DNA of 64,000 nt from Rhodococcus sp. IEGM 1379 (GTDB lineage: Bacteria > Actinomycetota > Actinomycetes > Mycobacteriales > Mycobacteriaceae). The position numbers were made by a program, and so were the translations under genes. The notes under the pieces are model-generated. The model ran no database searches. It was not told the DNA's origin and was given only the letters and a program-made list of their open reading frames with translations. Below are positions 1 through 7,916 of the stretch, piece by piece; position 1 is the stretch's first letter, and each line of letters opens with the position of its first letter. The DNA is taken from NCBI RefSeq assembly GCF_030056815.1, contig NZ_JASHKR010000025.1:1-64000 (forward strand), given 5' to 3'.

Positions 1-74
1 CTGATCTGGTCACCGTCACCGTCACCGTCACCGTCACCGTCACCGTCACCGTCACTGCCGTCGGCCAGACTCAT
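1..74 (-). CDS. N-terminal fragment of an Asp-Gly repeat protein (unknown function)
   Basis: Only the first 24 codons of a leftward gene are inside the window. They start at an ATG with GGGGAA a few bases upstream, then MSLADGSDG, then a run of alternating Asp-Gly encoded by a GGTGAC hexamer repeat. The frame is also open upstream of the ATG, so an earlier start is possible, but the divergent channel gene limits it. Asp-Gly runs occur in low-complexity acidic tails and in calcium-binding repeats. With no further sequence, no function can be assigned. Confidence 0.45.
   Translation of the reverse strand, partial: MSLADGSDGDGDGDGDGDGDGDQI
11..52. repeat. Hexanucleotide tandem repeat (CACCGT)7
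   Basis: Seven perfect copies of CACCGT, followed by a decayed eighth. On the minus strand they read GGTGAC and encode Asp-Gly dipeptides. The unit is a multiple of three, so copy-number changes would only lengthen or shorten the protein. Confidence 0.95.
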
Positions 75-155
75 CGAGTTCCCCGACGACTGGTCAAAGC
101 CGTCCGGCTCGGGGTGATAGACCTCGATCGAATCTGACCGTGAGATCCTTGGCCG

Positions 156-767
156 GTGCTGCTGAGGATCCTCGAACTGGTGGGCATCGTGGCGTTCGCG
201 GCCTCCGGTGCTCTGGTCGGCGTCACCAAGCGGCTCGATATTTTCGGGGTGTGCTCGGTGGGAGTGTTCACCGGCATCGGCGGCGGCATCGTCCGAGACC
301 TTCTCCTCGGCGTGCATCCGCCGAGTTCGTTGAGCAGCTGGCCGTACTTCGGTACCGCTGCGGTGACGTCGCTACTCGTCTTCTATCTGCACGAGCCGCT
401 CAACCGATTGCGTCGTGAAATCCTGGCGCTCGACGCATTGGGAATGGGGTTGTTCGCGAGTACCGGCACGGTCATCGCGCTGGAAAACAATGCCAGTTCG
501 CTCGCCGCGACGTTGATCGGCGCCACGGCCGCGATCGGCGGCGGAGTGATCCGCGACGTTCTCGTCAACGAGGTACCGCTCCTGCTCCACAAGGATCTTT
601 ATGCGGTGCCGGCGCTCCTCGGTGCTGCGTTGGTGGTCACAGTTTCGGAGTTCGGACTGTCCACGAACGGCGCGCTGGTGTGCGGCACCGTATTTGCCGC
701 AGTGTTCAGATTGCTTGCGTTATGGCGTCATTGGAGCCTGCCCGGACCCCGGCGTACCGAAGATTGA
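156..767 (+). CDS. TRIC-type (UPF0126/YadS) membrane cation channel family protein
   Basis: Polytopic membrane protein of 203 residues built from two UPF0126 repeats. Each repeat carries the family signature: GGGIVRD at residues 42-48 and GGGVIRD at 128-134. Bacterial TRIC-family proteins form trimeric cation channels, mainly for K+ in characterised members. The physiological role here is unknown. The start is a GTG giving [10 protein letters not shown]. It is divergent from the Asp-Gly gene and about 70 bases upstream of mprA on the same strand. The family call is firm; the transport specificity is not visible. Confidence 0.88.
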   Translation: MLLRILELVGIVAFAASGALVGVTKRLDIFGVCSVGVFTGIGGGIVRDLLLGVHPPSSLSSWPYFGTAAVTSLLVFYLHEPLNRLRREILALDALGMGLFASTGTVIALENNASSLAATLIGATAAIGGGVIRDVLVNEVPLLLHKDLYAVPALLGAALVVTVSEFGLSTNGALVCGTVFAAVFRLLALWRHWSLPGPRRTED

Positions 768-798
768 CCGCGACACGCCGAAGCGCAGAATGGGCCCC

Positions 799-815
799 TC
801 TCAGCCCTATCTCAG
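799..815 (+). promoter_or_regulatory. Candidate MprA box upstream of mprA
   Basis: Direct repeat TCTCAG-N5-TCTCAG, 11 bp start to start, lying 23 bases before the mprA ATG. The same motif with identical spacing occurs upstream of pepD. In mycobacteria MprA binds two loosely conserved direct sub-repeats before mprA and pepD, so this fits autoregulation. Assignment as an MprA site is inferred. Confidence 0.65.
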
Positions 816-837
816 CACTTGCGTCCAAACTGTCGGT

Positions 838-1524
838 ATGCGTATTTTGGTGGTCGACGACGACCGAGCGGTTCGCGAGTCGCTGCGGCGGTCGCTCAGC
901 TTCAACGGCTACACGGTCGAGCTCGCGGTCGACGGACTCGACGCACTCGAAAAGATCATTGCCAACCGTCCCGACGCCGTTGTTCTCGACGTCATGATGC
1001 CGCGCCTCGACGGTCTCGAGGTGTGCCGCCGTCTGCGTAGTGCCGGTGACGATCTGCCTATCCTCGTGCTTACGGCCCGCGACTCGGTCAGTGAACGCGT
1101 CGCCGGCCTCGATGCGGGTGCCGACGATTATCTCCCAAAGCCGTTCGCTCTCGAAGAGTTGCTCGCCCGCTTGCGTGCGCTGCTCCGCCGGACTGCGCCT
1201 GATCCGGACGCCGATTCCGAGATGATGAGTTTCGAGGACCTCACCCTCGACCCCGTCACCCGCGAGGTCAAGCGCGGCGAGAGGTCCATCAGCCTCACCC
1301 GGACAGAGTTCTCACTCCTTGAAATGTTGATGGCGAACCCGCGCCGAGTTCTCACTCGTGGGCGCATCCTCGAAGAGGTGTGGGGATACGACTTCCCGAC
1401 CTCCGGAAACGCACTCGAGGTCTACGTCGGGTATCTGCGTCGTAAAACCGAAGCAGAGGGTGAACCGAGATTGATTCACACCGTCCGCGGAGTAGGCTAT
1501 GTCCTTCGGGAGACCCCCCCGTGA
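838..1524 (+). CDS. mprA: Response regulator MprA (OmpR/PhoB family)
   Basis: DNA-binding response regulator of 228 residues, partner of the adjacent kinase. The receiver domain spans about residues 2-115, with acidic pocket VVDDD at 5-9, phospho-acceptor Asp51 in VVLDVMMP, Thr79 and Lys101. A winged-helix OmpR-type domain covers about 130-225 and ends in TVRGVGYVL. The start is the ATG giving MRILVVDD; an upstream in-frame extension has no family similarity. In mycobacteria MprA controls envelope-stress genes including sigB, sigE and pepD. Here it sits in the same mprA-mprB-pepD order and has an MprA-box-like repeat upstream. The gene overlaps mprB by four bases (GTGA). Confidence 0.96.
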   Translation: MRILVVDDDRAVRESLRRSLSFNGYTVELAVDGLDALEKIIANRPDAVVLDVMMPRLDGLEVCRRLRSAGDDLPILVLTARDSVSERVAGLDAGADDYLPKPFALEELLARLRALLRRTAPDPDADSEMMSFEDLTLDPVTREVKRGERSISLTRTEFSLLEMLMANPRRVLTRGRILEEVWGYDFPTSGNALEVYVGYLRRKTEAEGEPRLIHTVRGVGYVLRETPP

Positions 1525-2972
1525 TCACGGCTCCGCTCGGGAAGAGTGCCGAACCGAAGAACTCACAGATCCCGGCCGGTACACCGGCGGGGATGCGCCC
1601 CCCGATGCAACTGACCCGATCGGTGTCATTGCGTTGGCGGGTCACACTGCTCGCGGCGTCCGTCGTGGCGATCGCTGTGGCCGTCATGGCCATCGCGGCC
1701 TACGCCGTTGTCTCGCGCGCGCTCTATGCCGATGTCGATCACCAATTGCGCACCCGCGCATCCGTCCTCATCGACAGCAATGTCGTGCGGTTCGATCCGC
1801 GATACATCAGCGGTGCGACGCTCTACACCACCGATATCAGTGTTGCTTTGATCTTCTCGAATCTCGACACCTACCAGCCTCCCGGCTCCGACGTCCCGAT
1901 CGGTGACGCCGAAATCGCGGTGGCACGTGGGATTTCGGACTCGTCGCTACGTACTGTCGACGGGCAGCGTGTACTCGCGCAGCGGACCCACGACGGAAGC
2001 GCTTTGGTGATCGCGCAACGGCTCGAGCCCACCGTCGCAGTGCTCGATCGCCTTGCCTGGGTGCTGTTCGTCGTCGGCGGATGCGGTGTCATCCTGGCCG
2101 CGGTGGCCGGGACAACAGTGGGACGCACAGGTTTACGGCCGATCGCACGATTGACGGCTGCGACCGAGCGCGTGGCCAGAACCGACGATCTGACCCAGAT
2201 CCCGGTAACCGGCAGTGACGAATTGGCGCGTCTGACCGAGAGTTTCAACACGATGCTCCGGGCCCTCGCCGAATCTCGGGAGAGGCAAAGCAGACTCGTT
2301 GCCGACGCCGGCCACGAATTGCGCACGCCGCTGACATCGCTCCGTACCAACATGGAACTCCTCATCGCGTCGAGTCGGCCAGGTGCACCGCAGATTCCGG
2401 ACGAGGACATGAAAGAACTGCGCGCCGACGTCGTCGCACAGATCGAAGAACTGTCCACCCTGGTTGGCGACCTTGTCGATCTCGCTCGGGAGGACGCACC
2501 CGAAACTGTCTACGAGAGAGTTGATGTGAGTGACGTCGTCGAACGCTCACTCGAACGAGCGCGTCGACGCCGTAACGAAATCGAATTCGATGCCGTGACC
2601 ACACCCTGGTTTGTCTACGGCGATCAAGCCGGTCTCTCGCGCGCAGTCCTCAACGTCCTCGACAACGCCGCGAAGTGGAGTCCGACGGGCGAAAAGGTGC
2701 ATGTCGAAATGCGTCCCGTCGGCCAAGGCTTGCTGGAATTGACGGTCAGTGATGCGGGACCGGGCATTCCGGAGGAAGATCGGGAGTTGGTGTTCGATCG
2801 TTTCTACCGGTCCACAGCGGCGCGTTCCATGCCGGGATCCGGACTGGGTCTGGCGATTGTGCGTCAAGTGGTGATCAAACACGGCGGCACCATCGCGATC
2901 GACGAATCCGATCGGGGTGGGGCACTGGTTCGGATTGTGCTTCCGGGTGAACCGGGGCCGACCGCCGCGTAA
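1521..2972 (+). CDS. mprB: Sensor histidine kinase MprB
   Basis: Membrane sensor kinase of 483 residues. It has an N-terminal cytoplasmic tail, TM1 at about 41-64, an extracytoplasmic loop to about 177, TM2 at about 178-200 and a HAMP linker to about 253. The HisKA domain has His265 in AGHELRTPL. The ATPase domain has N-box [10 protein letters not shown]1 DAGPGIPE and G2 GSGLGLAIV. It is translationally coupled to mprA by a GTGA overlap. Internal ATGs at residues 25 and 29 are alternative starts. By homology it senses envelope damage and phosphorylates MprA. In mycobacteria the extracytoplasmic loop contacts DnaK and PepD acts in the same pathway. Confidence 0.95.
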   Translation: MITAPLGKSAEPKNSQIPAGTPAGMRPPMQLTRSVSLRWRVTLLAASVVAIAVAVMAIAAYAVVSRALYADVDHQLRTRASVLIDSNVVRFDPRYISGATLYTTDISVALIFSNLDTYQPPGSDVPIGDAEIAVARGISDSSLRTVDGQRVLAQRTHDGSALVIAQRLEPTVAVLDRLAWVLFVVGGCGVILAAVAGTTVGRTGLRPIARLTAATERVARTDDLTQIPVTGSDELARLTESFNTMLRALAESRERQSRLVADAGHELRTPLTSLRTNMELLIASSRPGAPQIPDEDMKELRADVVAQIEELSTLVGDLVDLAREDAPETVYERVDVSDVVERSLERARRRRNEIEFDAVTTPWFVYGDQAGLSRAVLNVLDNAAKWSPTGEKVHVEMRPVGQGLLELTVSDAGPGIPEEDRELVFDRFYRSTAARSMPGSGLGLAIVRQVVIKHGGTIAIDESDRGGALVRIVLPGEPGPTAA

Positions 2973-3106
2973 GCACTCGAGTAGCAATGCTTGGGCGTTA
3001 TGTTCGGGGCTAAGGCTTTTCGCCGACCCCGAACCACAGCGCGAGCCAAAAGTTCGAGCCAAAGATTGTGTATTCACTGCAAACTCTGGGCAAAGTGACA
3101 GGTACG

Positions 3107-3123
3107 TCTCAGCGCCTTCTCAG
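3107..3123 (+). promoter_or_regulatory. Candidate MprA box upstream of pepD
   Basis: Second occurrence of TCTCAG-N5-TCTCAG with the same 11-bp periodicity, in the 220-bp gap between mprB and pepD and 71 bases before the preferred pepD start. Two identical repeats at the two expected targets support this call. Confidence 0.68.
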
Positions 3124-3194
3124 CAGCGCAAGGCAGGCTTGTCGTCAACACAGTTGTGACCGCCGTAGGTGGTCACCGAGACGAAAGCGAGCCG

Positions 3195-4661
3195 ATGACC
3201 GACGACCGCAATATCGACCCGACCCGGCCCGAACAGCCCAACAGCGAACCTACCCAGGCGTACCCGACGCAGCAGCCGTACCCCACGCAGGGTTACCCGG
3301 CCCAGCAGAATCCCGCGCCGGAGTCCGGGGTGCCGCGCAGTCCGTACCAGCCCACCGAATCGTTCGGGCAGCAGCAGTCGGCACCCGGCTATGGTCAGCA
3401 GCCCACCGCATCGTTCGGGCAACCGCACGGTGCGCACGAGGCCGCGTACCAACAGCAGGCGCAACAGCAGTCGCCGTACCAAAGTGCTGGTAGCCCTGGC
3501 GGACCGGGAACTCCAGTCCCCCCGGCGCTGCAGGGACCGAACGCTGCTGTACCCACCCCCAACCCGAAGTCGAAGCGCATGGCGCTGGTCGCCGGAGCGC
3601 TCGCTCTGGTGTTGGTCAGTGGTGGCGTCGGCGGCGCGGTCGGTGCGATCGTGGCCGACAACAACAGTGGCGGTGCCGCCGTCACCAATTCGCTCAACGC
3701 TCCCAAGCCGAGCGCAACCAACACGTCCAACGCCCCGGCCGGATCGGTACAGGCAGTGGCCGCGAAGGTTGTCCCCAGCGTCGTTCAGATCGAGGTTGCA
3801 ACAGCCCAGGGTCAAGGCGGCGAAGGTTCCGGCGTGATTCTGTCGTCCGACGGACTCATCCTGACCAACAATCACGTTGCCGGCGCTCAGGGCGCGCAAC
3901 TGCGTGTTGCGTTCTCCGACGGAACCAAGGCTTCGGCAACACTTGTCGGTGCCGACCCGGTGTCCGACATCGCCGTCATCAAGGTCGACGGTCGCAATGA
4001 CCTGACACCGATCGACCTCGGCACGTCCGCCGACGTTCAAGTCGGGCAGCAGGTTGTGGCGGTCGGATCCCCGCTCGGCCTGGCCGGCACGGTCACCGAG
4101 GGCATCATCTCCGCTCTCGACCGTCCCGTCTCCACCAGCGGCGAGTCGGGCAACCAGAACACCGTCATCGACGCTCTGCAGACCGATGCGGCAATCAACC
4201 CGGGTAACTCCGGTGGCGCGCTGGTTAACATGGACGGTCAGTTGATCGGCATCAACACCGCGATCGCGTCGCTGGGAGCATCGTCGGGTGGCCAGGGTGG
4301 CTCGATCGGCCTAGGCTTCGCAATCCCGATCGATCAGGCTCGGCGGGTGGCCGACGAGTTGATCAAGACCGGTAAGGCAACGCAGGCCATGATCGGCGTG
4401 ACAGTGCCTTCGCAGGACAACGCGGACGGCGCAACCGTCATGGATGTCACTGCTGACGGTCCCGCAGCCAAGGCCGGTATCCCCAAGGGTGCAGTGATCA
4501 CCAAAGTCGACGATCGTGTTGTCGCAGATGGTGATTCGCTGATCGCGGCAGTGCGTTCACATGCGCCCGGTGACAAGATTTCGATCACGTACACCGACGG
4601 CGGACAGAGCAAGACCGTCGACGTGACGTTGGGAACTGCTCCGGCGCAGGGCGTCCGATGA
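3195..4661 (+). CDS. pepD: HtrA-family envelope serine protease PepD
   Basis: Membrane-anchored HtrA-like protease of 488 residues. The layout is a Pro/Gln/Tyr-rich cytoplasmic N-terminus with YPTQ-like repeats, one TM segment at about 129-151, a trypsin-like domain and a C-terminal PDZ domain from about 395. The catalytic triad is His227 (TNNHV), Asp258 (SDIAV) and Ser339 (GNSGGAL). The ATG start follows a GAAAG-like ribosome site; a GTG 39 bases upstream is an alternative. In mycobacteria PepD is an MprA target that processes misfolded envelope proteins and feeds back on the stress response. The gene ends in an ATGA overlap with the MoaB-like gene. Confidence 0.94.
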   Translation: MTDDRNIDPTRPEQPNSEPTQAYPTQQPYPTQGYPAQQNPAPESGVPRSPYQPTESFGQQQSAPGYGQQPTASFGQPHGAHEAAYQQQAQQQSPYQSAGSPGGPGTPVPPALQGPNAAVPTPNPKSKRMALVAGALALVLVSGGVGGAVGAIVADNNSGGAAVTNSLNAPKPSATNTSNAPAGSVQAVAAKVVPSVVQIEVATAQGQGGEGSGVILSSDGLILTNNHVAGAQGAQLRVAFSDGTKASATLVGADPVSDIAVIKVDGRNDLTPIDLGTSADVQVGQQVVAVGSPLGLAGTVTEGIISALDRPVSTSGESGNQNTVIDALQTDAAINPGNSGGALVNMDGQLIGINTAIASLGASSGGQGGSIGLGFAIPIDQARRVADELIKTGKATQAMIGVTVPSQDNADGATVMDVTADGPAAKAGIPKGAVITKVDDRVVADGDSLIAAVRSHAPGDKISITYTDGGQSKTVDVTLGTAPAQGVR

Positions 4662-5239
4662 CCATCGGCGATCTGCCGACGATCACACCGATTTTCGGCC
4701 GGATCGCAACTGATCCGGAGCGCGGCACTACGGTAGAAGGTATGGAACTCGAAGCCACCTCGGCCGGCCGCGCTCTGGTCGTCATCGTCGACGATCGAAC
4801 AGCCCACGGCGACAACACCGACTCCATCGGTCCACTGGTCACGGAGTTGCTCAACGAAGCGGGATTCCTCGTCGACGCGACGGTTGCCGTCGCTGCTGAC
4901 GAGGTGGAGATCCGCAATGCTCTCAATACCGCGGTGATCGGTGGTGTCGACCTGGTGATCTCGGTCGGCGGCACCGGAGTCTCGCCCCGCGACGTGACAC
5001 CCGACGTGACGGCCGAAGTGCTCGATCGTGAGATCCCGGGAATCGCCGAGGCGCTGCGCGCTTCCGGCCTGTCCGCCGGATCCCTCGAAGCGGGCTTGTC
5101 CCGCGGACTGGTCGGAGTCTCGGGCAGCACTCTCGTCGCCAATCTGGCGTCGACGCGTCCCGCGATCCGCGATGGCATGGCAACGTTGACGGCATTGGCG
5201 AGTCACGTCATCGCCGAGCTTTCCAGCCTCGAGGGCTGA
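4658..5239 (+). CDS. moaB: MogA/MoaB-family molybdenum cofactor protein (MoaB2-like)
   Basis: Molybdopterin-binding fold protein. The Rossmann-like core runs from about residue 38, with the family motif SVGGTGVSP at 102-110 and the following DVTPDVT. Related proteins adenylylate molybdopterin or bind it. The mycobacterial gene in this position is moaB2. The first ATG overlaps the pepD stop (ATGA) and gives 193 residues. A second ATG at position 4742 gives 165 residues and matches the mycobacterial length better, though its ribosome site is poorly spaced. Its role next to an envelope protease is unexplained, but the order is conserved in mycobacteria. Confidence 0.9.
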   Translation: MTIGDLPTITPIFGRIATDPERGTTVEGMELEATSAGRALVVIVDDRTAHGDNTDSIGPLVTELLNEAGFLVDATVAVAADEVEIRNALNTAVIGGVDLVISVGGTGVSPRDVTPDVTAEVLDREIPGIAEALRASGLSAGSLEAGLSRGLVGVSGSTLVANLASTRPAIRDGMATLTALASHVIAELSSLEG

Positions 5240-5245
5240 ACTGCG

Positions 5246-5419
5246 GTGCCCGAGCACAAGGACCCCAGCAAGAAAACGGTCGACAAGGACAAGCTGGCGC
5301 GCATTTTCGGGGAGGTGTTCCCGGAGACGACGTCGGACGAACGAGGTCCCGAAGGATCGACGGGTTCGTCGGACGACGACTGGTTGCGGGGACAGGTACC
5401 GCCTCACCACGGTGGATAG
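5246..5419 (+). CDS. Small conserved-looking hydrophilic protein (57 aa)
   Basis: A GTG-started 57-residue ORF follows the MoaB-like gene by six bases and ends just before a strong hairpin, so it reads as the last gene of the pepD-moaB unit. The product is charged and soluble. It starts VPEHKDPSKK, contains KLARIFGEVFPE, is acidic and Gly/Ser-rich in the middle, and ends DWLRGQVPPHHGG. I recall similar short proteins ending in Trp-Leu-Arg and VPPHHG in other Mycobacteriales but cannot verify this. No function is assigned. Confidence 0.7.
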   Translation: MPEHKDPSKKTVDKDKLARIFGEVFPETTSDERGPEGSTGSSDDDWLRGQVPPHHGG

Positions 5420-5425
5420 ACATGA

Positions 5426-5463
5426 ATCAGGCCCTCGCGGACGTAAGTCTGCGAGGGCCTGAT
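5426..5463. terminator. Bidirectional terminator between the moaB unit and mscL
   Basis: Near-perfect hairpin with 13-bp arms (ATCAGGCCCTCGC and its complement) extended by four inner pairs around a GTAA loop. It lies between two convergent transcription units. Confidence 0.85.
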
Positions 5464-5479
5464 CTGTGGTCGGGCCGCC

Positions 5480-5902
5480 TTATTGCAGAGTCTTGGCGTG
5501 AGCGCCGCTGTCGGTGCCGTCAGCGTTGGAGGCGAGGATGTCGCGGATCTGGATGAGCAGATCCGTTTCGCTGGCTTCCTTATCCTCGGGTTCGGTCGCG
5601 AACTTCTTCTTCGCTGCATTCGCGGGCAGGATCAGCACGAAGTAGACGACCGCCGCGATGATGATGAAGTTGATGATCGCGGTGACCACGGCGCCGAAGT
5701 TGAGGAACGTCTCGCTGGTATTGCCGGTGAGCTGAATACCCCAGCCGTATTCGTTTCCTCCGCCGATCGAAGCGATGAGGGGGTTGATGATGTTGCTGGT
5801 GAAGGCAGTCACGATCGCTGTGAAGGCCGCGCCGATGACAACGGCGACGGCGAGGTCCAGCACGTTCCCGCGAAGCAGGAAATCCTTGAATCCCTTGAGC
5901 AT
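5480..5902 (-). CDS. mscL: Large-conductance mechanosensitive channel MscL
   Basis: MscL of 140 residues. It begins MLKGFKDFLLRGNVLDLAVA, the conserved amphipathic helix leading into TM1. The periplasmic loop holds IINPLIASIGGGN, TM2 is NFIIIAAVVYFVLIL, and the cytoplasmic end is charged. It opens under membrane tension and releases osmolytes on hypo-osmotic shock. The ATG has AGGGAG upstream; an upstream in-frame extension is discarded because the family starts at this Met. It is convergent with the moaB unit. Confidence 0.96.
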   Translation of the reverse strand: MLKGFKDFLLRGNVLDLAVAVVIGAAFTAIVTAFTSNIINPLIASIGGGNEYGWGIQLTGNTSETFLNFGAVVTAIINFIIIAAVVYFVLILPANAAKKKFATEPEDKEASETDLLIQIRDILASNADGTDSGAHAKTLQ

Positions 5903-6014
5903 TTCGGTCTCCCTGAGTCTGATGTGACTAGTCCTCGTGTGGCGTCCGGTTGTTGGGCTCTCCGGAAACAACCGATTGCGAAAATCCTAGAGGAGTAGAC
6001 CCGGATATGTTCGC

Positions 6015-6725
6015 TCACTGAAACGTCACCGTGATCGCATTGACCAGTGAGGCCCCGGCGACGCGGGTGGCAGCTTCGGTGGGCAGAGCCAGCATTATTA
6101 TCTGTTCACGCTGGTTGCTGGCATTTTCTGCCGCTGTGACCAGGACGACGACCGCCCCGGAGGCCAGTATCCGGGGCGCGGCGTCGGTCGATGTCGCGTC
6201 CGGAGTGTCGGCGCCGACTGTCAGCACATCGACAATGTCGCCGCTGCGCAGTATGTCTGCTACTGCGGCGTCCGCGAGGCGCACCGGGACAATTCGAGCG
6301 TCGTCGATTCCGGTGGATTCTCGGGCCGAACGCGGGCCGAGAATCCTGATATCGGTGACAGTTTCGCCGCGTCGCATCGGACCGACAACCGTTCGGCCGA
6401 GTATGTCGGCGGCGTTGGTGACAGCCCCGTCAGGAGTCTGATCTGCAGTGAAGTCCCCGGTTCCGAGATCGTCGGGGGTGATGATCTTTCCCGGTGCGAC
6501 GTCGCGGGCGGCTGTGACGACGCTGACGCGCTCGGACTCGGGATCTCCACGAAAGAGCAGAGCGATCCCGAGTATTGCAAGAATCAGTGCGGCGACCTTG
6601 CGAGCGGTTGCGCTCCGCACACGGTTCGGCCTCGCCAGCGAGATCAATCTGTCGACGGCACTCGGAGTGAGATCGAGTCGGGCGGGATCGCGTGGCCGGA
6701 GGAGGCGAGAGAAAACGGGTGGCAT
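6015..6725 (-). CDS. SAF-domain membrane protein (CpaB/RcpC-like)
   Basis: Protein of 236 residues with a basic N-terminus, one TM helix at about 43-60 (KVAALILAILGIALLF) and an extracytoplasmic SAF-type beta-clip domain (VVTAARDVAPGKIITPDDL). It resembles CpaB/RcpC pilus-assembly proteins, but no pilus genes are nearby. It lies downstream of the Ruc-like gene on the same strand after about 100 bases. In M. tuberculosis the corresponding pair Rv0991c-Rv0990c is reported as HrcA-controlled. Whether Rv0990c is its ortholog is a positional guess. Function is unknown. Confidence 0.75.
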   Translation of the reverse strand: MPPVFSRLLRPRDPARLDLTPSAVDRLISLARPNRVRSATARKVAALILAILGIALLFRGDPESERVSVVTAARDVAPGKIITPDDLGTGDFTADQTPDGAVTNAADILGRTVVGPMRRGETVTDIRILGPRSARESTGIDDARIVPVRLADAAVADILRSGDIVDVLTVGADTPDATSTDAAPRILASGAVVVLVTAAENASNQREQIIMLALPTEAATRVAGASLVNAITVTFQ

Positions 6726-6826
6726 AGACGAACGGTAGGACCGGAAGTATGAATTCCGGTCCTACCGTTATTTGTCTGTGGACAACCTGGCGGTTGTGGA
6801 GAAGCAGGAGAAGCGGCTGCCGTGAA

Positions 6827-7138
6827 TCAGCTGGCAGCGGCCTTTGCCGGAGCCGGAGTGCTGGTCGTCGAGGACGCTGACGATGAGGAATCCGACTTGG
6901 ACTCGACCTTGACCGCCGGTGCCGAATCGCTCTTGGCGGGCTCGCTGGCAGATCCGGAACCACCGCGGCTGTCGGTGCGGTAGAAACCGCTGCCCTTGAA
7001 TACGATGCCGACCGAGTTGAACAATTTACGGAGCTTGCCGGAGCAGGCTGGGCAGACCTTCAGCGAGTCTTCACTGAAGGACTGGACGATGTCGAAACGG
7101 TTGTCACATTCCGTACATGCGTATGAGTAGGTAGGCAC
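6827..7138 (-). CDS. FmdB-type zinc-ribbon protein, Ruc-like (Rv0991c homolog)
   Basis: Protein of 103 residues. The N-terminal FmdB-like zinc ribbon has two Cys pairs, CTEC and CPAC. It is followed by SGFYRTD and a long disordered Ser/Ala/Pro/Lys tail. The GTG start (VPTYSYACTEC) is set by a strong GGAGGAA site five bases upstream. The gene matches in position and layout the mycobacterial chaperone Ruc, whose zinc-coordinating Cys residues form disulfides under oxidation and activate protection of unfolded proteins. A CIRCE-like inverted repeat upstream suggests HrcA heat-shock control. That it is a redox chaperone here is inferred from homology. Confidence 0.85.
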   Translation of the reverse strand: MPTYSYACTECDNRFDIVQSFSEDSLKVCPACSGKLRKLFNSVGIVFKGSGFYRTDSRGGSGSASEPAKSDSAPAVKVESKSDSSSSASSTTSTPAPAKAAAS

Positions 7139-7150
7139 CGGGCTTCCTCC

Positions 7151-7184
7151 GCATTGAGATATCGAGCGCATTGAGATATCAAGC
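7151..7184. repeat. 17-bp tandem duplication in the ruc leader
   Basis: Two adjacent copies of GCATTGAGATATCGAGC, the second with one A for G change, lying between the CIRCE-like site and the ruc ribosome-binding site. No clear function; it may be a replication slip. Confidence 0.85.
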
Positions 7185-7205
7185 AGTGTTCTGACACTGC
7201 ACCGT

Positions 7206-7232
7206 TTAGCACTCTACTAGCGACAGTGCCAA
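7206..7232 (-). promoter_or_regulatory. CIRCE-like HrcA operator
   Basis: TTAGCACTC-N9-CAGTGCCAA. The left arm is a perfect CIRCE half site, the spacer has the canonical 9 bases, and the right arm matches GAGTGCTAA at 7 of 9 positions. It sits about 70 bases upstream of the Ruc-like start. HrcA represses CIRCE genes until heat shock. Confidence 0.75.
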
Positions 7233-7281
7233 CAGCGCGAATTACGTGTCTATTCCCACTGGCTCGAAAGGGGCCGTCGGC

Positions 7282-7857
7282 TCACCGATTCAGGCGGGTC
7301 AAACCCGCGCCCGGTGTCAGAGCCCAGCCCATCGAAATGTCGTGGGGATCGGCGGGGAGGTGCTCCACGAGTTCCGAGTCTCGAACGACAGCGACGAGGC
7401 GAGTTGTCGGAGAAACCAATCCGAGAGTGCGGTCGTAGTACCCGGCGCCGCGTCCCAGCCTCGTGCCCCGCAGATCCACGGCAAGAGCGGGGACGAAAAC
7501 GGTGTGGGCGAGCGCGACGGTCTCCGGGGGCAGGACTTGCCCGACGGGTTCTCGCAATCCGTACGACGCCGGACGCAGTGCGTCGACGCCTGTGTATTCA
7601 ACCCAGCAGAGTGGACCGGGTTCACCGGTGATCGGTAGCAGCACACGATCGACAAGTGAAGCCAGCGCGTCCAACAGGTCGGTAGAGCCGGGTTCGGTGC
7701 GGGTCGGAACGTACGCGCAGACCGTCGTATCCGGGGTTATCGCGGCCATCGCATGTCGGGCCAGCGCTGCCGATTCTTCGCGCCGTATGTGTTCCGACAC
7801 ATTGGCTCGTTCAGTCAGGACAGATTGTCGCCATTGCGCTTTTCCTCGAGGTTCCAC
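7282..7857 (-). CDS. 5-formyltetrahydrofolate cyclo-ligase
   Basis: Enzyme converting 5-formyl-THF to 5,10-methenyl-THF with ATP. Signatures are the N-terminal GKAQWRQSVLTER helix, YVPTRTEPGS, the ATP/folate motif GRGAGYYDR and a C-terminal HDISMGWALTPG. The frame is open upstream to a TTG, but family starts lie just before the GKAQ helix, so a GTG giving VEPRGKAQ is chosen; a neighbouring GTG one codon earlier is equally possible. It is divergent from galU with under 60 bases between starts, as in mycobacteria (Rv0992c-galU). Confidence 0.9.
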   Translation of the reverse strand: MEPRGKAQWRQSVLTERANVSEHIRREESAALARHAMAAITPDTTVCAYVPTRTEPGSTDLLDALASLVDRVLLPITGEPGPLCWVEYTGVDALRPASYGLREPVGQVLPPETVALAHTVFVPALAVDLRGTRLGRGAGYYDRTLGLVSPTTRLVAVVRDSELVEHLPADPHDISMGWALTPGAGLTRLNR

Positions 7858-7916
7858 CACTTCACGATAGGCATCGTGATGAATGACGGGTAACAAGTTG
7901 CAGTTAGGGTGTTGGC

